A DNA stretch of 64,000 bases, from assembly GCA_025667525.1 (NCBI GenBank), contig CM046881.1, forward strand, positions 32,286,665 to 32,350,664, written 5' to 3'. Position numbers and translations under genes: made by a program. Each line of letters starts with the position of its first letter. Positions within the stretch are counted from its first letter, which is position 1. Under the pieces are notes generated by a model, which did no database searches, had not been told where the DNA came from, and was given only the letters and a program-made list of their open reading frames with translations. Source of the stretch: Glebionis coronaria (taxonomy: Eukaryota > Streptophyta > Magnoliopsida > Asterales > Asteraceae). This document shows, in pieces, positions 1 to 11,589 of the stretch.

Positions 1-78
1 TCATAATCTAAAGTGGGGGAGTCGTCCTCTTCCAAACTCGATGTGACAACATAAGTTTCATCGGAGTCATAGGAAAAC

Positions 79-489
79 TCATCCTCGTGAGAAAAATAGG
101 AATTTAAAAAAGATATCTAAATCCTCCTCAAATGGAATATCCTCTAAAATAGGGGCAACCTCTAAAGGTGGAGGATCCTTTTCAAAAGTCGTAACCTCCA
201 ATATAGGAATATAAGAGTCAAAGGAAGACTCAAGAATGGGAGGATCACTTATAGAGATAATAGGATCATTTGGCTCACTAGGTGTCTCGTCAAAACCCAA
301 AGAAATGAGATCACTTAAAGAAGAGACATTACTAAAATTAGCTTCCTCATTTTCTTCAAAAAGTGGATTATCATTTGAAGTTTCAAAAAGTGGATTTGAA
401 TGTACCACAAAATCATTAGGGTTAAACTTTTTAGTTTCAAAAGGATTGATAAAACTTTCTTCATTATCAAAATTAAGCACATCAATCAT
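79..489 (-). pseudogene. Acidic spacer between protease and reverse transcriptase of Athila-A
   Basis: This 136-codon open frame follows the protease in sense order and is rich in Asp, Glu, Ser and Pro (NPLFEENEEANFSNVSS). Athila-D has a comparable acidic spacer after its protease (about 46930-47330), and Athila-C has one as well, so this is part of the polyprotein and not a separate gene. Similarity between the spacers is low. The start codon of the open frame is not a real initiation site. No catalytic motif is visible. The reverse transcriptase lies beyond the left edge. Confidence 0.6.
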
Positions 490-590
490 ATTGACCGATT
501 CTTTTCCGTTTGATTTTTTTTACCATTTTCCCTATTTTAAACACTTGTTGATCATTCCCTACCCTAAGAATTAATTCCCTTCGGCTACAT

Positions 591-2891
591 CAACTAACGC
601 TTTTCCGGTTCTTAAGAACGGTCTACCAAGTATTAACGGAATACGAGGATCTATCTCATAGTCGACTACAATAAAGTCCACGGGAAAAGTGAATGTACCA
701 ACTCGAAAAAAACGTCTTCGGCAATACCAACGGGGTATGCGAGAGTTCTATTAGCTAACTCGAGAGTCATGCGAGTCGGTACAAGGTCGGGTAATGATAA
801 TCGTTTCCATACCGAGAGTGGCATAAGATTGATGCTAGCGCCGAGATCCGCTAAAGCCATACAATCATCAATTTGAGGAAACGAGCAAGGTAACACGAAT
901 CGTCCGGGATCTCCTAGCTTTTCGGGAAGCTCTTTGAGAAGAATCGCGGAACAATTCTCATTTAAACGAGTATTCACGAGCTCAACCATTTTTTCTTTCT
1001 TATTAAGCAAATATTTGAACATCTTCACAAATTTAGGCATTTGAGCAAGTGCTTCAATAAGGCTAATGTTAACATTCACTTGGGAAATCATTTTCAAAAA
1101 GTTGGAAACATGAACGTCATCTTTGGTGAGCACTTTAGCCTTGTCTAACCTAGAGGGATAAGGGATATTGGGCTTAGTCGTTGAAGGTGGAGAAGGAGAA
1201 GGACTCGCTTCTTGAACAACCTTAGGGATAGGCTCTTTAGGCAATGGAGAACTAGTACTAGGAGTGGTAGTGGGAGGAATCACCGAAGGGGGAGTAGGAT
1301 TACTCATTATGACCTCCGGGCCTTGTCTCTCCTTTATGGGCGAAGAGATGGAAGGTCCCACTAAAGTGGCTCCATTTCGAGTAGTGATAGCACTCACATT
1401 AGCACGAGGGTTAATCTCGGTATTAGAAGGTAAGGCTCCTTGGGGTCTAAGGGCTATCAACATTTGCACGAACTTCCTTTCGGTAGACTCTTGCATTTGT
1501 TTCATAGTTCTCTCATGTTCGGTCAACTTTTGTAGAACCAAATCCATTTGAGGATTATGCATGTTCATTTGATTATACCCTTGATTGTTAAACCCTTGAT
1601 TAGGAAAACCTTGGTTTTGATATTGAGGTTGAAAACCATTGTTATTATGAAAACCTTGGTTATTATTTTGAAACCCTTGATTTTGACCATTAAAATTTCC
1701 TTGATTTGCATTCCCTTGAAAATTTCCTCTTGGAGGAGCTTGGTTCCTATTGTGGGCGGGTGGGGGTGGTCTTTGTGGAGCTACAAAACTCGGGGGAGCC
1801 AAATAGTTAGTACTCTTATTAGACAAATGGTTAACATCAACATTTGCTTTGAAATGAACCCGCTCATTTTCATTGTTGTTATAAGCATAAACTTGTTGTT
1901 GTTGATTGTAAACCTTATCACAATTAAAATACGAATGTGGTCCACCACAAGTCTCACACGTTTCACAAGTCTCTTTTAAGTCATTTACTTGACCATTGAT
2001 GGCTTTGTTATTGTTAGCGGTTTGTAGAGGAATTGATTCAACAAGCGAAGTAAGCTTATCAATTCTCTTGTCGCTCTCACTAGAACTAGCACTTGCCATA
2101 GTAGCCCTAACACTCTTGGTTTGTACCTTTGCCTTGTTTTCAATTATAGCCCAAGCCTTGTTCATGGACTTCACAAAAATATTACCCCCCCTCCCCCCCC
2201 CCCCCCCCCCCCCCCGCGGCACTATTAAGTGAGTCTTGGTCATTAAGAGTTAAACCAATGTAAAACATATTGATTTGATGTACTTTAGTGAAACCATGTT
2301 GTGGACATTTTCGTAAAAGCTCTTTAAAACGGTCCCAAGACTCACTAAACGTTTCCCCATATTTTTGTTCAAAGGTAATGATGTCATTCCTTAAAGAGGT
2401 GGTCCGAGATGGTGGGAAAAAGTAGTTAATGAACTTGGTCTCTAAATCGATCCATGTGGTAATACTTTGGGGTGGTTCCTTATCAAGCCAAATCCGGGCT
2501 TGTCCCTCGAGGGAAAAAGGAAAGAGTTGTAAACGAATAGCCTCTTATGGCACCCCATTGTATTTGACGGTGTTTGTCAAATGGATAAATCTCTTAATAT
2601 GATCATGGGGGTCATCTTGGGAACGGCCCAAAAATGGTGTAGCGGAACCGTTTTGATTTCAAAATTATTTGCTCCAATTGCGGGGACAACGATAGCGTCA
2701 TCGTTTCCTTCAACGTGAGATTGTAGAATCTCAATCATTGGTCGATTATCCGTTGCCATCGTATTGTTCAAAGCTCGATTCTCGGGATCGTCTTGATTGA
2801 CGGTCTTTTTGTTTTTCTTCTTCTTCTTTTTAGAACAATTAGAAGTATTTGGTACACCAATCGGTATGTATGTACACGCGTGAGTGCGTAT
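591..2891 (-). pseudogene. gag: Athila-A gag-protease polyprotein, frameshifted
   Basis: In sense order this holds the Gag N-terminus (MATDNRPMIEILQSHVEG, near 2760), the retrotransposon Gag core, a CX2CX3HX4C zinc knuckle (CETCGGPHSYFNC, near 1950), an Asn/Gln/Gly-rich NQGF repeat tract (about 1550-1750), a proline-rich spacer and an aspartic protease with the Athila-type DLG active site (ADLGASINLMP, near 840). Compared with Athila-D, the initiator ATG is changed to ATA at 2889-2891. Frame is lost near 2577 and in a long C-tract at 2185-2215, and a base is missing near 715 inside the protease. Gag would form the particle and the protease would cut the polyprotein; this copy can encode neither intact. 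Confidence 0.85.
2185..2215. repeat. Expanded C homopolymer in Athila-A gag
   Basis: Seven C, one T, then 23 C. On the sense strand this is a run of Gly codons where Athila-D has only six G (45208-45213). It shifts the Gag frame. It may be a real slippage expansion or an assembly error. Confidence 0.85.
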
Positions 2892-3622
2892 ACAATTAAA
2901 ATCAAGGAATGAGGTAGGAGACCTCGGTCGACTTTGAGAGGAAAGGGATTATCCCTCTCAAGGTTCAATATTAAAAAACTACAAAAATATATACTTAATA
3001 CTACTTGAGTTGGCAAACCAATAATCGGTCGTCCCTCTCAATATACGCACAAGCAAGCGGGGAAACGAGGTGGCACAAAGCACTTAGAAACCTTTTTCCT
3101 TAGACGGCCTTTTATAGCGCGTCGCCTTATACCCACCTTATAGTTTGTATATATCGAGTTTAAACTTCTTACTAGTATTTATCTATTTTGCCTTGATTTA
3201 TTCGTTTAGGATTCCAATACAATAGTTAGGTGATGAAATCCCAACTAAGGTCTTATTTGTAAATAGGTAAATTAATTGTTCTACGTAATATAATATAGTA
3301 AAAGAAAAATCTTTTTGTATTTTTTAGAAAAATATATATTCACAGTAAAAAGCGAAAGAAATCGAAATAAGTAAAATAACAATAATACGTAATATTTTTC
3401 GTGTAATACTTTAGGAAAAGTATTACTTTTGGATTTTTTTAATTTTTTTGGTGCAAATCTTAGGAAAGAGTTTGCTTTTGTGATTTTTTTAAATTTTTTG
3501 TATTTTTAAGTTTTTGATTTTTTTAATGTTTTTGATTTTTAAGCAAGAAAAGTAACGTTCAAAAATGAACGGATCCCAAAATCCAAATCGTCTCACGAAA
3601 TCGTCACTCGTAACGAGCGAAG
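2892..3622 (-). other. Athila-A untranslated leader
   Basis: The sequence between primer-binding site and gag is AT-rich with long T-runs near 3430-3540. The segment 3020-3160 is closely similar to the Athila-D leader (44270-44400), including the GGCGACGCGCTATAAAAGG-type stretch. No ORF with an ATG start is visible. Confidence 0.7.
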
Positions 3623-3636
3623 TGGCAGCGGCACCA
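3623..3636 (-). promoter_or_regulatory. Athila-A primer-binding site (tRNA-Asp type)
   Basis: The sense strand reads TGGTGCCGCTGCCA just inside the LTR. It is a variant of the TGGCGCCGTTGCCG site that pairs with the 3' end of plant tRNA-Asp and primes minus-strand DNA synthesis. Confidence 0.75.
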
Positions 3637-4169
3637 AAATAATGTAGGTATTTTTGTCAATTAAGTTCGTTTTATCCTCGACTCACTCGAATTGATTTCC
3701 AATTAAACGTAAGATTAATTGTTCTTGGTGAATAAAACTTTGTTTGGTATTGTAAAAAAAACTAAAGACTATTTAAATAATAACTATTTAATCTAATCAA
3801 AAAGTAAATACTTTTATACTATTAAAATCTTTAAAACTAATTAAACTAATTATAACAAACCTATTTAAAAATTATAAACTAATTTTAAACTATTTAAAAA
3901 CTATTTTGAATTTAAAAAGTAATATTATATGAAACGTATAAAAAATAAAAAGAAACTAATTTAAAAAAAAATTTAAATTTTCAAAAAGTAATAAAAATAT
4001 TATTTTTTTATACTTTTTTTATATTTTTAAACTTAATAAAAGTAAATAATAAAAACTTTTAATTAAAATTATCTAAACTAAAACTCGTATTAAACTTAAT
4101 TAATAAAACTGGTAGTTAAGATTAATAAACTTATATTAATTAGTGAAACTGGAATTAAACACAAAAGAA

Positions 4170-4238
4170 GGCCTAGACGAATGGTTAAGATGTTGGGTTG
4201 TTATACTGGAGGTCAGGGGTTCGAGTCTCGTTGAAGAC
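4170..4238 (+). tRNA. tRNA-like pol III segment inside the Athila-A LTR (pseudo-tRNA)
   Basis: This runs antisense to the element. It has an A-box-like stretch (TAGACGAATGGTTAAGA), a B-box-like GGTTCGAGTC and a T5 run immediately afterwards that could end pol III transcription. The same position in the Athila-D LTR carries a better preserved copy. It is probably a decayed tRNA or SINE head and not a working tRNA; I cannot assign an anticodon. Confidence 0.45.
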
Positions 4239-5392
4239 TTTTTAGAATGATTATTTTTTTTATTTTTTTTTTGGAAAGTTAAATATTTCTTTGGCTGATA
4301 AACCACTCAGACTAAATGGGTCTGAGCTTAATACAGATCAGCAATAATAACAATATAAACAGCAAAGCAAACAAACAACACAAAATCAAATAAGCACATA
4401 AAACTAAAACCGATAATAAGCAGATATAAACTAGAATAGCAAATAAACAGGTAAGCTAACAAAAACAAAAATAGAAAATCTTAAATTATCAGTAAAGCTC
4501 AAACTAAACTGAAATCTAATAAGCAAATAAGTCCTTAAAAACTATTTTAGATCCAAACAATCAGCAAAACATAACAGATTTAAATATCAACAACTTAAAA
4601 ATTTAAATAAGCCAATACCAAACTAGCAGACTATTTCAATCAGCAACCATTTAAGTCAAACAAAAACAAAAACGAACTCAAATATTAGAAAACAAACTCA
4701 AATATAAGCAAATGAAACTAAAACTAATCAACCGAATTATACTGAGACTAAGCAACTAATCAAGACCAAATAAGCTCATACAACTAAATCAGAAAGTAAG
4801 CAGAATAAAACTAAAACTTAAAAGTAAGCAAATAGAATTTAAACTTAAAATAAGCAAATCTATATTTATCAAAAGCCAAATAAGCTTAAACAAATCAGCA
4901 ATAACAAATTATAATAGTTAAAACTATAATAATCTAAAATTTAAAAATTAAAAAGAGATAACACCTGGTGACGAAACCGTTGAGCAGTAGACGAGGCGCT
5001 GAGACGTCTATGAAACTAGATCGAAACCACCACCATTAAACACCATACGAACAAATACCACCATTTACTCGAACTATCAACACCATATAAATCAAACCAA
5101 ACAGCTTGAACCAAAAACACCCTTCGAACAGATTTTATAATTTTCCCAGTGGGGGAAAATTATCAACCACTTTTACTTTTATTTATTATAATCCAAAATC
5201 AGAATAAAGATAAATTGCAGTAAAAATTTAAATAATTAAAGAGAGACGAATTTAAACTGAAAGAAAATTTTATTAATAACTAAAATTGAGTACAATACTT
5301 GGAAAAGGAAAATTACAATTAACCTAAAATCTAATTTTGCATAAAATAAAATTAAAATAAAAAAATGGCACACCAATTACTCGTTTGTGGCG

Positions 5393-5402
5393 GTTTTTAT
5401 AG
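5393..5402 (-). promoter_or_regulatory. Athila-A LTR TATA box
   Basis: The sense strand reads CTATAAAAAC, matching the TATA box in both Athila-D LTRs (41986-41995 and 53335-53344). Transcription would start about 30 bp downstream, near 5365. Confidence 0.6.
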
Positions 5403-6520
5403 GGAAACCCTAAACTAGCTGGTGAAGCTTTGTTGATGCTGAGAATAAATCGCAGCCCTTGATTCCATCTTTTCTCTCTCATTTTCTTGATCAACGGCTG
5501 AAAACCATTACCCTATCCCTCGGATCGCCAGCCTGGAAGGGTGGTGTGCTAGTTGTGTTCGTTGGTATATGATGTGTCTTGATTTAATTGGAGGAGATTT
5601 GGTGGTGAGGTGTTACAACCATACAGGATATAGCCTTGATGAGAGAGAGTGCCATGTCATTCCACCATGAGCTTCCAAAAAAGACGATGATTTAATTATA
5701 GGGCGTGTGATATACGCGCCTTCAATTGAACAAAAGCCCCAATTAATTTTACAGATTAGGGTTTGGAAAGGGGGTAAAAAGGGTGTCTGCGTTTGTTTGA
5801 GAGAGAGAGGAGTTGGTAACATTGTTTGTATCGAATAATAATGGGTGTGGGTGGGTAAATGTTTAATAAAAGTGAATGGGAGTTGAGGTTTGACCAAGAA
5901 AGGTTTTCTGGTTTATATCGAAAATAAACGTTTGACTGAAAATTGTTTACAACTTTCCATTTGAAACGGACTGTTAACTTTGGGCTTGGGCCCAAGTTAA
6001 ATTTATGCTTCATCCGTCCCCTTTAAATGAAGTTTCCAAGTAATGGGCTTTTGGCCCATATTTTAGATATCTTAAAACTTTTAATGGGCTTTTGGGCCCA
6101 ATACCCAAATGTGGGACCCACAAGCCCAAATAATCTTCGAAAAGATTAATTCTTCTAAAATCGAGCTCGATTTTGGCTTCCTTGATATTTCCTTTAAACT
6201 CGTGTTGATTTTTTCCGGTTTTCGTGAACTTTGGTTTCTTTTGGTACACTTTTGGTTCCTTGACTTTGTCTTTGTCTCTTTCTTAGACTTTTCTTCAACA
6301 TTTGACCGTAAATCCCGTGTTTTCTTTCCTTTTGATCTTTTGTACCTATTTCACACAAAAACACAAAACCACGCATAATTCTGACTTTTACAATATTAAA
6401 CACATGATTAGGTCTTGTTTTTCATTGATTTTAGTAGCAAAAGGATAAGTGTTTACACACTTATTAAACGTCTTTGATGATAACTGGTGGTTGGGATACA
6501 CCAGTCATACCTGTAAGTCT

Positions 6521-6569
6521 GTCAACGTCTGATTTGCTCTTGTCAGCGTTCAAATCTTGAATGTCAGCG
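6521..6569 (+). repeat. GTCAGCG 21-bp cluster 1 (in Copia-1 extra ORF)
   Basis: The core motif occurs at 6521 (GTCAACG), 6542 and 6563, spaced exactly 21 and 21 bp. In the sense frame it encodes acidic Asp/Asn-Ala-Asp heptads (DLNADKSKSDVDRL). Confidence 0.8.
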
Positions 6570-7226
6570 ACTGACTCTGTGACTTTATGCATCATCTCTA
6601 CAAACGAAAGCTTCTTGGGAGTAACCATAAAAATATCAACAGCTGGCTTCTTCTTCAAACTTGTTAGTGCCTCAGCTATCTCCACACTCCCATAAGAACC
6701 ACCTTCTTGTGAGCCCTTGTCACTCACATGTACTTGCTCATCCTCCCCTTTGGAATAATCCTCATGCCTTCTCCTATGATTGGTAGCCTCCAAAAGAACT
6801 ATCCACTCCCTCAATGACTTGAGTTCAAGACCTTGACCTGTGGCAACTTGTACAAGGTCTGCATTTTGCTTTTGCAAGCGCATACAAACCACCATCAATT
6901 CCATTGCTGATAAAGGCTCCCGTCTGCCATCCTCTATCATGGGGATTTGACCCCCAAGAGAGACTCATGGGGCATGGGTGTGGTCTTAATGATGTTGGGA
7001 CTACCTTGACTTGCTTCTAAGCCAGTATCAATAGTCCCAGCCCAGCCATGTCACCAAACACACTTGTGGTAGTGATTCTCTCTACTACATGGCTAGGACC
7101 ACTAAAGGAGAACACTCCAGTAGTCCTTTGGCGTTTCTCAAACCTATAGTTATGGGGTTCTGAGGATGAAGTGGAATGGGGGTCTGTTTGGGGTTGTAGG
7201 TCTGTTTGAGTTTGGGGGATATTGGT

Positions 7227-7274
7227 GTTAGCGTTTGGGTTGGCTATGTCAGCCCCAAATTGTGAGTGTCAGCG
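7227..7274 (+). repeat. GTCAGCG cluster 2 (in Copia-1 extra ORF)
   Basis: Core variants occur at 7227 (GTTAGCG), 7248 (GTCAGCC) and 7268 (GTCAGCG), spaced 21 and 20 bp, in a decayed part of the extra ORF. Confidence 0.7.
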
Positions 7275-8447
7275 CGTGAGGGTTGAGGGTCAAGGTCCAT
7301 ATGTTGTGGTGATGGAGGTTGTATTGGTAGAGGGTCTGGTTATGGTAGAGGTTGTGCAGCTGCCTGGATCACAACCTGCATCGCTGGGGTGAGGGGAAGG
7401 TCTTTAAATGGTGGGGTGTTCATGTTACCAAAAACAGTTTTCTTTTGCATAGGGACCTCATAAAAGTCATCATGGTCCCTACGACAATATCTTTGTTCAT
7501 CAAAAACCATTTGTAAAAACCTAGGGTAAGAAATAGTCATCTTGTTATCCTTGTTGTGACACATGCCATCAAAAATCATATTGGAAAAATTAAATCTTTG
7601 CCCACTTGTAATGCAAACAAGAGCACAACCAATGGTTCAGTTTATTTCATTGAAAGAAGAGCATTTGGGACTCAAACATTGAAGGATGACATGTATCAGG
7701 TACTTCCAGGCTAGGGGAAATTATTTTTAGTATATTTGTTTATGTGCCCAACAGGGGGCAAAGCATATCTCAAGCCTTAAAGCCCTGACTCTAGCTCTAC
7801 TAGGGGAAGGGTTGTTATACCATCAGCATCGTCAAAATGTAAAGCTTGACAAACTAGATCTTCAGTAACAACCCATCGAGTCCCATGGACAGTGCCAACT
7901 AATGTAATCACTCAATTAATTGTTTCAGAACGAACAGTGTTCCAAAACTGCTTAATGTGTATGATAGGGACGAGTGGAGTATGAGAAAGTGCATACCTTA
8001 GAGGAGACGCCATCAAATACCCAATCATCTCTGTGTATTGGGGGTGCAAAGTGTTGTCTTCAACCATATAAGCCACCATATTGTGTTGGCTTCTGAACCC
8101 CAACTCTACATTAGCAGGTTTAAACTTTGGTGCCATTTAGAATGATTTATGAAAACTGTAAGAGGATAACAATGGAAGTATGAAGGTTTTGAGAATTTTA
8201 GCAGACAAGAATAGTAGTTACCCTGTTTGAAAGAAAGGAGCCAAATTTATAGGAGAGGTAGTAGCACACTATTGGTTGAAAAATGAGGCAATTATATTCA
8301 AAAAGGTAATGATCACAATCTTGAAAATAATGTAACTTATCTCTTTCATTAATTAAAAGTTACCAACTCGCTAAAATTAGGGCCCAAAATATCGTCAAAA
8401 AAACAACTGGGTGGACCCCAATGTTTTTCAACGGTAAAAAAGTAAAC

Positions 8448-8539
8448 GTCAGCGTGTAACGGCTATATTCTTGTCAGCGTTGAAATTTGTCAGCGTTGAA
8501 ATTGATCTTATCAGCGTTTGGAAAGAAATCATGTCAGTG
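8448..8539 (+). repeat. GTCAGCG cluster 3 (Copia-1 non-coding)
   Basis: Five cores at 8448, 8473, 8489, 8510 (ATCAGCG) and 8533 (GTCAGTG), spaced 25, 16, 21 and 23 bp. Spacing is looser than in the best-preserved coding clusters. Confidence 0.8.
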
Positions 8540-9182
8540 GCAAAAAACAAAAATAATTAAAAATAAAAAGACCTTAACAAATAAGTTTACCCTAGTGAAG
8601 ATAACTCTTACTCTGAAAATAACAATCGGGTGGCAAGCACTGTCCAATCATGCACACTTGCATAAGTAAGTTCGACATAATTGTCCTCAAGTGTCCCTTG
8701 CTAACCAAAGTTCTTAACACTGAAGAAATCTCATATACACTCTTTGTAACTTCCCAGGTAAGCCCAATTAAAATGTTCACAAAGTCTCCCAACCGACCAA
8801 TCCCACTTCTAGGCCAAAACGTCTTGGCAAAATGCAGAGTATATCAACTTTACATGCTACAGTGCCTCAAGAATTAGAAATTCTAATTCTTACTCACCTG
8901 TGGACACAATCTAGAATCGTGATGAGAGTATTCTAAGAACACCCAAAATCCTAAAGGTTTCCTAAACCTCCCCTTAAACTAGGATGTACATAGTCGTCAA
9001 ATAATATGTGTATGACAATATTTTATTTCAAGCTAGGAATGTAAACATTCCAACCATCATAAATAAACTTTTGAAACACTCCTTGTAAGCTCCAAAGATC
9101 CATTAGAAACTTTGTATCCAATTTCACAATACTCATAATGCCTGCATGATTAAATCAAAAACCACAAAACTAAAATGTTGCT

Positions 9183-9232
9183 GTCAGCGGCCATTTTTAC
9201 ACTTGTTAGCGTTAAAATAACCTCTGTCAGCA
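9183..9232 (+). repeat. GTCAGCG cluster 4 (Copia-1 non-coding)
   Basis: Cores at 9183, 9205 (GTTAGCG) and 9226 (GTCAGCA), spaced 22 and 21 bp, just downstream of the RNase H stop in sense order. Confidence 0.75.
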
Positions 9233-9323
9233 TTAGAAAAATAAAGTGGAAAATATAATTCTTTACAAAGGTAAATAACAGTGCACATCTTGTACATACT
9301 ATATAATGATTTTAAAAACACAT

Positions 9324-11571
9324 TTAGGTGAGATTGATCATTCCAATATTTGTCACCAAGTATTGGAACCTCCCAACATCAAAACGTTTAGTTAAAAGAT
9401 CAGCCACATTCTCTTCTGTGTCAACCCTATCTGGATGTATTAAACCTTTTTCAAAACAATCTCTTATAAAATGATGCCTAATTTCTATGTGTTTAGTTTT
9501 AGAATGATGTATAGGATTCTTAATAATGCATAATGTATTGTTATTATCCACAAATATCTTAGTATGCATAAAATGATACCCATAATCCAACAGTTGGTTT
9601 TGTATCTATAGAACTTGTCCACAATAAGCAGTTGCAGCCACATACTCTACTTCAGTTGTAGAATTTGCCATCACTATTTGTTTTCTTGCATTGCCAAGAT
9701 ATGAGCCTGCTCCCAAGAAATTAACATCCACCAGTTGTGGATTTCCTATCAAACTTATCACCTCCATAGTCACTGTCTGAATATCCAATAAGCTCCAATG
9801 GAGAATCTTTAGGATATCATAAACCCAAGGTGGGATAGAACCTAAGGTATCTAAAGATCCTTTTAACAGCATGAAGATGACACTCTTTGGGAGTCACTTG
9901 ATGGCGTGCACATGCACACACAGCAAACATGATGTCAGGTCTAGAGGCAGTAAGATACATCAATGATCCAATCATGGATCTGTAAGTCCTAACATCAACA
10001 TCTTTTCTATCTCCAATCTTTCCCCAAGGGTGTTCCCTATCTATGGGTGTGCTAGCCCGTTTTTCATGAGGAGAAAAACCAAACTTCTTCAAGATCTCAG
10101 CCACATATTTATCTTGAGAGATAAAGATACCATCTTCTTTCTGTTATACTTGTAAACCTAGAAAGAAGTTCATCTCTCCCATTGCACTCATCTTGAATTT
10201 GTATGTCATGAGCTTGAAAAAGTCTTCACTCATCTTTGGATTAGATGATCCAAAAATAATATCATCCACATAGACCTATACAAGAAAAAAATCCTTTCCA
10301 GTCTTCTTGGTAAATAAAGTTTGGTCTATGGTGCCCCTCTTGATTCCATTTTTCACAAGGTAAATGGATAATGTACCATACGATGCTCTTGGGCCTGATG
10401 AAGTCCATACATTACTTTCTTGACTCTATACACCTTGTCTGGATGTTCTGAATCTTTAAAACCTAGAGGTTGCATAACATACACTTCCTCCTCAATTGTG
10501 TCATATAAGAAAGCACTTTTCACATCCATTTATTAAACTATGAAACCCATGCAAAAAGCATAGGCTAGGAAAATCCTTATTGCCTTTATCCTGGCAACAG
10601 GTGCAAAAACCTCTTCATAGTCTATTCCTTCTTCTTGTGTATAGCCCTGAGCAACTAAACGTGCCTTGTTTCTGACCACAATTCCTCTTTCATCCTTTTT
10701 ATTCCTTAGAACCTAAAGTGTCCCAATAGGTCTACCTTGGACAGTCTACTAGCTCCCAAACATCTTGAATTACAAACTGATGAAGCTCATCTTGCATTGC
10801 TTCAACCCAACTTGGTTCTTTAAGAGCTTCAAAAATCTTCTTGGGTTCCTTTTGTGACAGAAAACAGGCAAACAAACATGCTTGCACAAGAGGGGTATCT
10901 TCCTTCTTGTGTATATTAGCAATGAATCCACCTTAAGTCTGGTGAGTCCTCCTTGTTTTGACAGGAGTCTGAATATCACCAAATATGTGGGAAGGAGGAT
11001 GGTCTTTGGCCACCTTTGTAAGTATTCCTCCCCCTAATAGTGAATTGTCATGAATAGTAGACTCCATGTTGCCAATATCATCTTCATTGCTACTCACATC
11101 CCCACTTGAATTGACATCTTGATTGGGTATGGGATCTTCAACATGTTCAAAAATATTTCTGTTGGAGGAAGAGAATAAATTTCCAAACAGACTGTCAGCA
11201 TCTGAATTCAACGTGTCAGCGTCTGAATTAGCTTTGTCAGCGTCTGGAGATGCATGCATGAATTCATCAACTAATTTTTCTTATGGCCCTTCTTCCTCCT
11301 TTCCAGCAGCAGCAGATGCTTGCACAAATCCATTAGTCCATATAGGTATCGTGATATACTCAAATATGGGAGATGGCTCAACTACATGTGATCCTTCTTC
11401 TTTAACATCCTGTGTACCTGAAATCTCAACAATAGGTTCTTCCAAGACATTTGGATCCTTTTCCATAATGTCTGGATTAGAGACAGGTATATAATTCAAA
11501 GCCCTAGATAATGGTTCCACATCAAACAACCAATTAGTTCTAGACTTAAGATCACTAAGTTTACTTTCCAA
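9324..11571 (-). pseudogene. pol: Copia-1 pol, C-terminal half: linker, reverse transcriptase, RNase H
   Basis: A Ser/Asp/Glu-rich linker (11571-10933) precedes the reverse transcriptase, whose YVDD catalytic box is visible near 10260-10272 (YVDDIIFGSSNP). RT continues through SMIGSLMYLTASRPD (near 9970) into RNase H (STTEVEYVAATAYCGQ near 9640; KHIEIRHHFIRD near 9460), ending at 9324. Stops occur at 10933 and many times between 10100 and 10760, with frame changes, so no enzyme could be made. The linker carries GTCAGCG cluster 5, which encodes three in-frame DAD heptads. RT copies RNA into DNA in the particle, and RNase H removes the RNA strand. Confidence 0.85.
11194..11242 (+). repeat. GTCAGCG 21-bp cluster 5 (INT-RT linker of Copia-1)
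   Basis: Cores at 11194 (GTCAGCA), 11215 and 11236, spaced exactly 21 and 21 bp. The sense strand encodes DADKANSDADTLNSDADSL, a seven-residue repeat. Confidence 0.85.
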
Positions 11572-11589
11572 GAAGTCAAAATGAATATT

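Larger units (their letters stand above)
1..6466 (-). mobile_element. Athila-A: Ty3/gypsy (Athila-like) retrotransposon, 5' part only
   Basis: The element is read on the minus strand: 5' LTR at 3643-6466, primer-binding site at 3623-3636, leader, then gag and protease running off the left edge. Its Gag (PMIEILQSHVEGND at the N-terminus) and LTR start (TAATAAGTGTGTAAAC) match those of Athila-D at 40891-55106, so the two belong to one family in opposite orientations. It is inserted in the extra 3' ORF of Copia-1. The expected 5-bp target duplication on this side would be AACGT at 6467-6471, but the partner lies outside the window. Gag-protease is frameshifted, so this copy is defective. Confidence 0.9.
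3643..6466 (-). repeat. Athila-A 5' LTR (about 2.8 kb)
   Basis: On the sense strand it begins TAATAAGTGTGTAAACACTT at 6466 and ends CCTACA at 3643, next to the primer site. The start is the same as in both LTRs of Athila-D. It contains TGGGCY-type palindromes (about 6020-6130), a TATA box (5393-5402), a tRNA-like segment (4170-4238) and, downstream of the TATA box, many GCTTATT motifs. The second LTR is outside the window. No protein-coding gene is supported here. Confidence 0.85.
6467..8136 (-). pseudogene. Extra 3' ORF of Copia-1 (post-RNase H, unknown function)
   Basis: It starts at an ATG at 8136 (MAPKFKPANVELGFRSQHN) and continues in pieces through 7579-7340 (YPRFLQMVFDEQRY) to a predicted coiled-coil and polar region at 6940-6467 (LQKQNADLVQVATGQGLELK). 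Stops and frameshifts separate the pieces, and Athila-A cuts off the end. The order of motifs resembles additional ORF products of Asteraceae copia elements as I recall them (ASPLRYALS..., then a YPRF motif, then coiled coil). The function is not known. No signal peptide or membrane segment is visible, so an envelope role is not supported. Two GTCAGCG clusters lie inside it. Confidence 0.6.
8137..9323 (-). other. Copia-1 non-coding stretch between RNase H and the extra ORF
   Basis: About 1.2 kb without a supportable ORF. It holds two GTCAGCG clusters (8448-8539 and 9183-9232), oriented as in the coding clusters. Splice signals for a subgenomic message could lie here, but I cannot identify them with confidence. 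Confidence 0.55.
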
